In this document: positions 48,809 to 55,981 of the stretch, piece by piece | Numbering within the stretch: the first letter of the stretch is position 1 | Layout: each line of letters begins with the position of its first letter | Assembly: GCA_021604805.1 (NCBI GenBank) | Contig: BQJR01000001.1 | Span: 846,925-910,924 of the forward strand | Direction: 5' to 3' | DNA: 64,000 nucleotides | Source of the DNA: Planctomycetota bacterium | GTDB lineage: Bacteria; Planctomycetota; B15-G4 | Notes under the pieces: model-generated | What the model was told of the DNA's origin: nothing | What the model saw: the letters and a program-made list of their open reading frames with translations, nothing else | Databases searched by the model: none | Program-made: the position numbers and the translations under genes

Positions 48809-49135
48809 TCATGCGGGTGTGCGCGTCCCGTCGGCGCTGAGTTCGAAGGACTCGCCTTCCACGCTCATCGCGTCGACGATGCCCACGACGGCCACTTGCC
48901 AGGCGATGTCTTGGCTGCCGAGCACCGTGCGCGCGGCCTTGCCGAAGGCGACCAAAACCGTTTCGCCGACGCCGGCGCCGATCGTGTCGGCGGCGACCAC
49001 GAGATCGCTCTGTTCATCGCTCACGCCCTGCTCGGCACCGGCGCGGAACGGACGCACGAGCAACATGCGCACGCCCTCGAGGCTCTGCGCCTTCTGCGTG
49101 GCCCACACGTTGCCGACGACACGCCCGACGAGCAT
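48809..49135 (-). CDS. Microcompartment pentamer vertex protein BMC-P (EutN/CcmL)
   Basis: 108 residues. EutN/CcmL fold: MLVGRVVGNVWATQKAQSLEGVRMLLVRP, LVVAADTIGAGVGETVLVAFGKAAR, then VVGIVDAMSVEG. Five copies cap the shell vertices. The start shares one base with the stop of the other BMC-P gene (TGATG). The two pentamers differ in loops and C-termini, so they may plug different vertices or carry different contacts. Confidence 0.94.
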   Translation of the reverse strand: MLVGRVVGNVWATQKAQSLEGVRMLLVRPFRAGAEQGVSDEQSDLVVAADTIGAGVGETVLVAFGKAARTVLGSQDIAWQVAVVGIVDAMSVEGESFELSADGTRTPA

Positions 49136-49428
49136 CAGTGCAGCTCCGCGCCGCTGCGATCGTCGACCACGGCGACCACCGCGGCTTCGACCGCGACGTC
49201 GTGTCCGCGCCCGAGAGCTGTGCGCCCCGCGCGACCGTAAGCCACGAGCACTTCGTCGCCGACACCGGCATCGACTGTGTCGGCGGCCACGACCAAGTTG
49301 TGCGGCTGCTGACCGTTGTCGTCGCGCTCAGCCAGTTCGAGCGGTTGCACGAGCAACAGCTTGAGCCCGCCGAGCGTCTCGTGACGCTGGCTGGCCCAGA
49401 CTTCGCCGCAGACGCGCCCGGTGAACAC
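49135..49428 (-). CDS. Second microcompartment pentamer protein BMC-P
   Basis: 97 residues. MFTGRVCGEVWASQRHETLGGLKLLLVQP, LVVAADTVDAGVGDEVLVAYGRAGRTAL and VVAVVDDRSG identify EutN/CcmL. It has a Cys in the first strand (GRVCGEV), absent in its neighbour. It begins 6 bp after the stop of the stacking BMC-T gene. Confidence 0.94.
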   Translation of the reverse strand: MFTGRVCGEVWASQRHETLGGLKLLLVQPLELAERDDNGQQPHNLVVAADTVDAGVGDEVLVAYGRAGRTALGRGHDVAVEAAVVAVVDDRSGAELH

Positions 49429-49434
49429 GCGCGC

Positions 49435-50064
49435 TCAGCCCCGACCTTCGTTGGGCTGACCGTCGATGTCGGCCATGACCTTCTCGATGGCGTCGACGGC
49501 CACGCGGATGTCGCTCTCGCTGCCGCCCAGTTGCAAGCGACCGAAGGCGCCGTAGGGGCGCATCTCGATGAGCTTGATGTCGGCGGCCTTCTCGGCCTCG
49601 TTGGCGGCGATCACGGCGTAGGCCGCGGGATGCACCTCGAGGATGTAGAGCGTCTCGCCGCCGAGCAGCATCATCCCCGAGCGGTTGCGGTTCACGAGCA
49701 TCGACTGGTAGTCGTCGATGCCGGTGATGATCTCGCTGGTGAGGATGCGCGGCTGCAGGCGATCGGTTTCCTCATGACCGAGGAAGTCGAGGATGTGCCG
49801 GCCGGCTTCGAGCACCTCGGCCTGACTCTCGTCGTGCACCTCGAGCAGACCGAAGGCGCGCTCCACCACCTGCACCGCGGGCTTCACGCTCGTCTTCTTG
49901 AGCGCGATGTCGGTGACGCGGTTGATGGCGATGCCAGGAGCGATCTCCACGTAGAGCGCAGCCTGTCCGCGAACGGGTAGGTAACCGCGCGCCGTGCTCG
50001 CCACGAAGGAGGCGAACTGCGGCTGCATGGAGTCGAGAAAAACGTAGGTGCGAAGCTGAACCAT
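49435..50064 (-). CDS. Microcompartment stacking trimer shell protein (BMC-T2/T3-like)
   Basis: 209 residues with GGAGG 12 bases before ATG 50064. Sequence and length match the H. ochraceum BMC-T2/T3 group, whose trimers stack face to face around a gated pore: [18 protein letters not shown] at the start, [44 protein letters not shown], then [43 protein letters not shown] and [17 protein letters not shown]. The match is from memory of that sequence, not a search. The gated pore would let large metabolites or cofactors through. Confidence 0.93.
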   Translation of the reverse strand: MVQLRTYVFLDSMQPQFASFVASTARGYLPVRGQAALYVEIAPGIAINRVTDIALKKTSVKPAVQVVERAFGLLEVHDESQAEVLEAGRHILDFLGHEETDRLQPRILTSEIITGIDDYQSMLVNRNRSGMMLLGGETLYILEVHPAAYAVIAANEAEKAADIKLIEMRPYGAFGRLQLGGSESDIRVAVDAIEKVMADIDGQPNEGRG

Positions 50065-50186
50065 GGTGGCGCGGCCTCCGATCGATGAGAGCTGGCGGGA
50101 CGATCCGGCGGAACGTGCGCGCGCGACGGCGCCTGCCGTCCCGGCGGATCACCGGAACCCACGCGTCACGCAGCGACCCGACCGAC

Positions 50187-50477
50187 TCAGGCGGGCGCGG
50201 CTTCGGGCTGCGGCAGGATCGACTCGACCTCGCTGTGCGGACGCGGGATCACGTGCACCGACACCAGCTCGCCCACACGACGCGCGGCGGCAGCGCCCGC
50301 ATCCGTGGCGGCCTTCACGGCGCCGACTTCGCCACGCACCATCACGGTGACGTAGCCCCCGCCGATGCGCTCCTTGCCGATCAGCGCCACCTTCGCGGCT
50401 TTGACCATGGCGTCGGCGGCTTCGATGGACCCGACCAGGCCCTTCGTCTCGATCATTCCCAGTGCGATCTGGCTCAT
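50187..50477 (-). CDS. Microcompartment hexamer shell protein BMC-H
   Basis: 96 residues, one BMC domain: [61 protein letters not shown], then [21 protein letters not shown]. The pore loop is RIGGG. It is the main facet tile. It lies 47 bp after the aldehyde dehydrogenase gene. Only one BMC-H gene is visible, so the shell would be built from a single hexamer type plus two trimers. Confidence 0.96.
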   Translation of the reverse strand: MSQIALGMIETKGLVGSIEAADAMVKAAKVALIGKERIGGGYVTVMVRGEVGAVKAATDAGAAAARRVGELVSVHVIPRPHSEVESILPQPEAAPA

Positions 50478-50524
50478 CTGTGCTGTGTCTCCGGCGCCAG
50501 TTCAGCGGCGCGGTGGGTGCGTGT

Positions 50525-52342
50525 TCAGTTCTTACGTGCAGTGCGGTACTTGAGGTTCGCGAAGTCCGGCAGCGTGCCGCCTTCGTAGGGCGGCTTGCCG
50601 CGCGGTGCGCCGGCGCCGCTGGACGACGTGCTGCTGCCCGCCGCGCCGTGGCCGCCACCAGCGTTCGCGCTGTGTTGCGCGCTCGCGTCGGCGCGTTGCG
50701 CGAAGGGCGACGCGGGGTGCGTGGGGTTGCCGGGGTGCGCGAGACCGGCGGGCGAGCTCGCGCCGCCGCGGGTCGCGCCGTGTGCGCCGCCAGCGCTCGC
50801 CGAGCCTGCGCCGCCCGCGTTGCCGCCGCGCGCTTGCGCCGGCGAGAGACCGCGCGGCGCATTCACCGGGCTGCTCGTGCCCACCGACCCGCTGCTGCTG
50901 TATCGCGCGCCGGGCGCCGGCGCCGCGGGCAAGGCGTTGAAGTGGAAGCCCTTGGGCGGCCCCAACGCGAAGTCGGGGAAGCTCTCGACGAAGCCCTCGT
51001 ACACGTAGCCCACGTGCTTCGTGAGCAGCAAGTTGTGCGCGCTGATGTTGTCCGACGTGATGTTGCCGCCGAACGCGCCGCAACCGAGCGTCATCGAGGG
51101 CACCAGGCCGGTGCCGAAGCCCACCGCGCCCTGTGCAGTCGGCGCGTTGATCAAGATGCGATGCGTGGGTTTCTCGGCGACGAAGCTCCAGATGATGTCT
51201 TCGTCGCGGCTGTGGATCGCGAGCGTGTGGCCGCGTCCGCCGAAGTTCAGGATCTCGATGCAACGGTCGCAACCGGCTTCCCAGCCGTCTTCGACATACA
51301 CCGAGAGGATCGGCGAGAGCTTCTCGACCGACAGCGGGTGATCCCAACCCACGCCGCTTTCCTCGACCATCAGCACCGTGCTGGTCTCGGGGATCGTGAA
51401 GCCCGCCATGGCCGCGATCTGGTGCGGAAACAGTCCCACGATGTCCGCGTTGACGCGGCGACCGCGCACCACGATGGCCGACAACTTCGCGCGCTCTTCG
51501 GGCGTGCACCAGTGCGCGCCGTTGCGGATGAAGGTGGCCTTGACGTCGTCGTAGATCGGCGCGTCGATGACCACGCTCTGCTCACTCGCGCAGATCGTGG
51601 CGTTGTCGAACATCTGGCTGCCGATGATCGCGCGCACGGCGTGGTTCACGTCGGCAGAGCGTTCGATGAAGGCGGGCGCGTTGCCGGGGCCGACACCGTA
51701 AGCGGGCTTGCCGGCGCTGTACGCGGCGCGCACCAAGCCGGGGCCGCCGGTGGCCAGGATCAGCGCCGTCTCGCGCGCCTTCATGGCCTCGTGCGTGCCT
51801 TCGAGCGTGGGCTGCTGCATGCACAGGATCAGGTCTTCGGGAGCGCCGGCGCGCACCGCGGCTTCCGACATGATGCGCACGGCCTCGCCGATGCAGCGGA
51901 TGCCGCGCGGGTGCGGGCTGACCACGATCGAGTTGCGCGCCTTCACCGAGATCAGCGACTTGAACATCGCCGTGCTGGTGGGGTTCGTGATCGGCACGAT
52001 CGCCAACACCGGGCCGTAGCTCTCGGCCACTTGGTAATAGCGACGGTCGTCGTCGCGATGCACCACGCCCACGGTCTTCAGGTCTTTGAGCGACTCCCAC
52101 AGCATGTCGGTGCAGAAGCGGTTCTTCTGGTACTTGCCGGCTTCGTTGCCGAAGCCCGACTCCTCGACGGCGAGCTTGGCGAGGTGCTCGCTGGCCTCGC
52201 TGCCGGCGCGCGCCATGGCCTCGCAGATGCGATCCACGGTGGCTTGGTCGGAGTGCTTGAAGCGCTCCCAGGCCGCGCGGCTGCGCCGCACGAGGTCGCG
52301 GGCTTCTTGGATGGAGCGCAGATCGGCGTCAGCGAGAATCAT
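50525..52342 (-). CDS. CoA-acylating-type aldehyde dehydrogenase of the microcompartment, with long C-terminal tail
   Basis: 605 residues from ATG 52342. The catalytic part (~1-470) is like PduP/EutE: VLAIVPITNPTSTAMFKSLISVKARN, YGVGPGNAPAFIERSADV, the catalytic Cys in NATICASEQSVV, and LGCGAFGGNITSDNISA. It should convert an aldehyde and CoA to acyl-CoA with NAD+ in the lumen. Residues ~472-605 form a Gly/Ala/Ser/Pro-rich linker ending in a short mixed segment (LPDFANLKYRTARKN), a likely encapsulation peptide. The catalytic part is normal in length; the tail is far longer than in PduP. It is the first gene of the operon, with a -10-like TAGGAT 8 bases before ATG. Confidence 0.92.
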   Translation of the reverse strand: MILADADLRSIQEARDLVRRSRAAWERFKHSDQATVDRICEAMARAGSEASEHLAKLAVEESGFGNEAGKYQKNRFCTDMLWESLKDLKTVGVVHRDDDRRYYQVAESYGPVLAIVPITNPTSTAMFKSLISVKARNSIVVSPHPRGIRCIGEAVRIMSEAAVRAGAPEDLILCMQQPTLEGTHEAMKARETALILATGGPGLVRAAYSAGKPAYGVGPGNAPAFIERSADVNHAVRAIIGSQMFDNATICASEQSVVIDAPIYDDVKATFIRNGAHWCTPEERAKLSAIVVRGRRVNADIVGLFPHQIAAMAGFTIPETSTVLMVEESGVGWDHPLSVEKLSPILSVYVEDGWEAGCDRCIEILNFGGRGHTLAIHSRDEDIIWSFVAEKPTHRILINAPTAQGAVGFGTGLVPSMTLGCGAFGGNITSDNISAHNLLLTKHVGYVYEGFVESFPDFALGPPKGFHFNALPAAPAPGARYSSSGSVGTSSPVNAPRGLSPAQARGGNAGGAGSASAGGAHGATRGGASSPAGLAHPGNPTHPASPFAQRADASAQHSANAGGGHGAAGSSTSSSGAGAPRGKPPYEGGTLPDFANLKYRTARKN

Positions 52343-52350
52343 GGCTGCGG

Positions 52351-52362
52351 ATCCTAGCAAAC
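52351..52362 (-). promoter_or_regulatory. Candidate extended -10 promoter of the microcompartment operon (near-leaderless)
   Basis: On the minus strand TTTGCTAGGAT, with TAGGAT at 52356-52351, ends 8 bases before ATG 52342. It matches the TTGCTAGGGT ahead of mqnA. The 272-bp gap to the gdh stop otherwise holds only short imperfect stems (e.g. GAAGC/GCTTC near 52455-52470). Confidence 0.42.
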
Positions 52363-52614
52363 CCTCGGGAAAGGCCACGGCGCGAACCCACGCAGAATGC
52401 GCAGACCCACCGAAGCGCGGAACATCCGTGTGCGATCACGAAACAATGCGCGAAGAAGCGGAGTTGCTTCGCCGACAACGAGCGCTCGCGTCCGTTGGCT
52501 CCACGCGCAACGCCTTGCACCGAAGACGCCAGCCAAGCGCAGCCTCCGGGTCCTTCGGCGCGCCCGCCGAGCCCTGCGGGACTGCAGCGGGTGCGCCTCA
52601 CACTCCCCCGCGGA

Positions 52615-54060
52615 TCAGGGGAAGATGCCAAGCTGCTCGTAGGAGGTTGCGATCTTGTTGATCGCCACGACGAAGGCGGCAGTGCGCAGGTCGTTCACGC
52701 CTTCCTTGTTGGCCATGACCTCCTTCATCTCGTCGTAGGCGTCGGCCATGGTGTTCCACAGACCGGAACGCACGAGGTCGATCTCGTTGGGGCCCGAGGC
52801 CAGCGCCTCACGACGGTCGGCGGCGAGCGGCTTGCCCGTGACCGACTCGATCAGGTCGAGCATGCGGTGGTCGCGCCCGACCTCGAAGCGCTTCGCCATG
52901 CGACCGAAGCGCATGTGGCTGATGTTCTTGGTCCACTCGAAGTAGGAGACGGTGACGCCGCCCGCGTTCAGGAAGATGTCGGGCAGGATCATCACGCCCT
53001 TGCTGAGCAGGATCTCTTCGCCGCTCGGCGTGGTGGGACCGTTGGCGCCCTCGGCCACGATCTTGGCCTTCACGCGCGCGGCGTTGTCGGACGTGATCTG
53101 ATTCTCGATCGCAGCCGGCACGAGGATGTCGCAGTCCATCTCGAGGCAGGCCTTGGGATCCTCGATCTCTTCGCAGCCCGGGAAGCCCTGGATGTAGCCG
53201 GTCTTCTTGCGGTGCTCCTGGAGTGCGTCGATGTCGATGCCGTCGGGGTTGTAGAGGCAGCCGTTGTACTCACCGATGCCGATGATCTTGGCGCCGCCCT
53301 CTTTCTGCAGGATGCTCGCGGCGTGGTAGGCCACGTTGCCGAAGCCTTGCACCACCACGCGCTTGCCTTCGGTGCCGACCGACAGGCCCAAGCGGTCCAT
53401 GTCGTCGTCGCGGGCGCAGGCTTCCACGATGCCGTAGTACACGCCGCGACCGGTGGCCTCGGTGCGACCAGAGATGCCGCCCTGACTGACGGGCTTGCCC
53501 GTGACGCACGCGAAGGCGTCGAGCTCACCGTGGTGGATGGTGCTGTAGGTGTCGACCATCCAGGCCATCTCGCGTTCGCCGGTGCCCATGTCGGGGGCCG
53601 GCACGTTCACGCCGGGGCCGATGAAGTTCTTGTGCGCCAGCTCGAAGGTGTAACGGCGCGTGATCTTCTCGAGCACCTCGACCGGCGTGCGGTAGGGGTC
53701 GCACTTCACGGCCCCCTTGCTGCCGCCGAAGGGCACGTTCACGAGGGCGCACTTGTAGGTCATCAGCGAGGCGAGCGCCTTCACTTCGTCCTCGTCGACA
53801 TGCAACGAGTAGCGGATGCCACCCTTGAGCGGCTTGCGGTGATGACTGTGCTCCGCGCGCCAGCCTTCGAACATCTGCACCTTGCCTTCGACCAGCACGG
53901 GGAAGGTGAAGGAGTACAGGTTGTTGCAGGCGCTGATCTGGTCGAGCAGGCCCTTGTCGGCGTCGACAAACGGAGCTGCCTTCTCGAACTGGCGCGCGAC
54001 CGCCTTGTACATGTTGAGTTCGTCGGCGTTGTCGACGGTCTTGGCCTCTTGCGTCGCCAT
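52615..54060 (-). CDS. gdhA: Glutamate dehydrogenase
   Basis: 481 residues. It interconverts glutamate and 2-oxoglutarate plus ammonia. Family text: KPLKGGIRYSLHVDEDEVKALASLMTYKCALVNVPFGGSKGAV with catalytic Lys residues, GPGVNVPAPDMGTGEREMAWM, GISGRTEATGRGVYYGI, the Rossmann stretch VVVQGFGNVAYHAASIL and the closing AFVVAINKIATSYEQLG. The KGGIRYS and LMTYKCA segments resemble the animal and archaeal long-chain hexameric type more than E. coli GdhA. A TAGAAT box lies ~100 bp upstream. It lies upstream of the microcompartment operon on the same strand but is separated by 272 bp and probably independent. Confidence 0.95.
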   Translation of the reverse strand: MATQEAKTVDNADELNMYKAVARQFEKAAPFVDADKGLLDQISACNNLYSFTFPVLVEGKVQMFEGWRAEHSHHRKPLKGGIRYSLHVDEDEVKALASLMTYKCALVNVPFGGSKGAVKCDPYRTPVEVLEKITRRYTFELAHKNFIGPGVNVPAPDMGTGEREMAWMVDTYSTIHHGELDAFACVTGKPVSQGGISGRTEATGRGVYYGIVEACARDDDMDRLGLSVGTEGKRVVVQGFGNVAYHAASILQKEGGAKIIGIGEYNGCLYNPDGIDIDALQEHRKKTGYIQGFPGCEEIEDPKACLEMDCDILVPAAIENQITSDNAARVKAKIVAEGANGPTTPSGEEILLSKGVMILPDIFLNAGGVTVSYFEWTKNISHMRFGRMAKRFEVGRDHRMLDLIESVTGKPLAADRREALASGPNEIDLVRSGLWNTMADAYDEMKEVMANKEGVNDLRTAAFVVAINKIATSYEQLGIFP

Positions 54061-54262
54061 GAGCGGCGGTGCTCCGTTGTGCGTGGAGAGATGCGGAGAG
54101 ATCGGCTCGGTGAGGGTGACCTGCGGACACCTCTCCCGGGCGCGTTCGGGGTTCAGGATTCTACATCTGCCACGCGCTTCGGAAAGCCCCACCACGCGAG
54201 CACTTGCGTCCTTCCTGAGCGCGGCCGCAAGATGCCCTGCCCCCACCCGACGGAGCTGCCCC

Positions 54263-54724
54263 GTGGTCGCCAGCCTGCAAGAGACCTTCGCGCCTGAGTT
54301 GCGCTGCTTCGGTTGCGGCCCTGCGAACGAGCAGGGCTTGCGGATCCGCTCGATTCCCGAGGGCGACGAGCTCGTGGCCCACTGGCGCGCCGCGCCGCAC
54401 CACGAGGCCTATCCGGGCATGCTCAACGGCGGCATCGTGGGTGCGCTGCTCGATTGCCACCTGAACTGGGCGGCGGCCTGGCACCTCATGCAGGCGCAAG
54501 GCAGCGCCACGCCACCGTGCACTGTGACAGCCGAGTACACCGTGCGCATGCGACGCCCCACCCCCAGCGACGCGGAACTCGAGCTGCGCGCCAAGGTCGT
54601 CGAGAGTTCAGTGGATCGCGCCACCGTGGAGGGCACGCTTTCGGCGGGCGGGGTCGTCACTGCCCGCTGCACCGGCTTGTTCGTGGCCGTGAAGGAAGGC
54701 CACCCGGCGTATCACCGCTGGTGA
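54263..54724 (+). CDS. Hotdog-fold thioesterase (PaaI-like)
   Basis: 153 residues from GTG 54263, with GGAG seven bases upstream. The hotdog domain reads FGCGPANEQGLRIRS, HHEAYPGMLNGGIVGALLDCHLNWAAAWHLM, CTVTAEYTVRMRRPTP and TARCTGLFVAV. The helix with NGGIVGALLDCH places an Asp at the catalytic position used in PaaI and YbgC-like enzymes. The substrate is an acyl-CoA of unknown type. The frame is open further upstream through the gdh promoter region, but that part lacks family similarity. It converges with rodA. Confidence 0.82.
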   Translation: MVASLQETFAPELRCFGCGPANEQGLRIRSIPEGDELVAHWRAAPHHEAYPGMLNGGIVGALLDCHLNWAAAWHLMQAQGSATPPCTVTAEYTVRMRRPTPSDAELELRAKVVESSVDRATVEGTLSAGGVVTARCTGLFVAVKEGHPAYHRW

Positions 54725-54787
54725 GCCGCGTCGCGTGGAGCGGCCTCACGCGCGCGGCACTCGGGCTCCCGCGCGTTGCTGCGCGCG

Positions 54788-55981
54788 CTACTGCTCGAAG
54801 AACACGTCCACCCGGCGGCGCGAGATGTCGAGCACGCAAGCCAGCGCCAACAAGCTGGCCAGCATCGACGAGCCGCCGTAGGACACGAGTGGCAAGGTGA
54901 GCCCCGTGACCGGCAGCATGCCCGTGGCGATGGCCACGTTGATCATCGCCTGCCCGCCGACCAAGGTGGCGACCCCCACGCACACGAGTCGTCCGAAGGG
55001 TTCTCGTGTGCGGTAGGCCACGCCGAGGATCGCCGCAGCCAGCGCGCCGTGCAGCAACAACACGAGCACGCCACCGGCGAGGCCGAACTCCTCGCCCACC
55101 ACCGCGAAGATGAAGTCGGTGTGCCGGTGCGGGAGTTGGTCGGCGCGGTTCTGAACGCCGTGCGTCCAGCCGGCGCCTGTGAGACCGCCACTGCCCACGG
55201 CCATGATCGAGTTGAACTGCTGGAAGTTCGCGCCGCGACGCAGCTTGATCAGCTCGCGCCGTGACGCGCGCGCGCCTTCGGAATCGCCCTCGGCGTACTT
55301 CTCTTGCACGTCTTCGAGCAGCGCAGAGGGCGACGCGAAGTACGCATCGATGCGCTCCTTCTGATACGGCTTGAGCACGCCGGGCACGAAGTAGGCGGCC
55401 GGCGCGAGCACGCCCGCCATGAGCGCCACCAGCACCACGTGACGCGGGCGCGCGCCACTCACCACCACCATCGCGAGCAGCACCGGAAGCAGCACGAGCG
55501 AGGAGCCCAAGTCGGGCTGTCGCATGATCAGGAACCACGGCAACACGGTGAGCAGCAGCGGGCCGAGGTAACTGCGCAAGGTGTTCGTCACGCCGGCATG
55601 TTGCAAGTGACGCGCGAGCACGAGCACCAGCGAGAGCTTCACGAACTCCGAGGGCTGCAGCTTGAAGCCCAAGGGCAAGGGCACCCAGCGCACCGTGCCG
55701 TGACGGTCGGGCGTGAGCAACCACGGCATCACGAGCAGCACGAGCAAGCCGAGCGCGTAGAGTTCGAAGGCGTGCCGCGACAACTTGAGCACGCCGAGCC
55801 GCGCGAGCAACCAACCGCCGAGCGAGCCCGCGAGCACGAACAAGAGTTGACGCACCACCAGGCTGCCGGCGTCCTCGTCGAGCTTGGCGGAGTAGATCGC
55901 GGCGAGGCCGAGCGTGATCAGCAACAGCGCGGGCACGAGCACGGTCCCGTCGAGTCGCAAGGCAGCGAGGCGCGCTCTCAT
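54788..55981 (-). CDS. rodA: Peptidoglycan glycosyltransferase RodA (SEDS)
   Basis: 397 residues with about ten membrane helices. SEDS hallmarks: VRWVPLPLGFKLQPSEFVKLSLVLVLA, PWFLIMRQPDLGSSLVLLP, AVGSGGLTGAGW, HRHTDFIFAVVGEEFGLAGG and LPLVSYGGSSMLASL. It polymerises lipid II during side-wall growth, paired with PBP2. An extra soluble loop of ~50 residues (YQKERIDAYFASPSALLEDVQEKYAEGDSEGARASRREL) lies between helices 7 and 8. Its ATG overlaps the PBP2 stop by 4 bp. Confidence 0.95.
   Translation of the reverse strand: MRARLAALRLDGTVLVPALLLITLGLAAIYSAKLDEDAGSLVVRQLLFVLAGSLGGWLLARLGVLKLSRHAFELYALGLLVLLVMPWLLTPDRHGTVRWVPLPLGFKLQPSEFVKLSLVLVLARHLQHAGVTNTLRSYLGPLLLTVLPWFLIMRQPDLGSSLVLLPVLLAMVVVSGARPRHVVLVALMAGVLAPAAYFVPGVLKPYQKERIDAYFASPSALLEDVQEKYAEGDSEGARASRRELIKLRRGANFQQFNSIMAVGSGGLTGAGWTHGVQNRADQLPHRHTDFIFAVVGEEFGLAGGVLVLLLHGALAAAILGVAYRTREPFGRLVCVGVATLVGGQAMINVAIATGMLPVTGLTLPLVSYGGSSMLASLLALACVLDISRRRVDVFFEQ

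Noticed and set aside
53882..54262. An N-terminal extension of the thioesterase
   Set aside because: It overlaps the 5' end and promoter region of gdhA and has no hotdog similarity; GTG 54263 has a good ribosome site.
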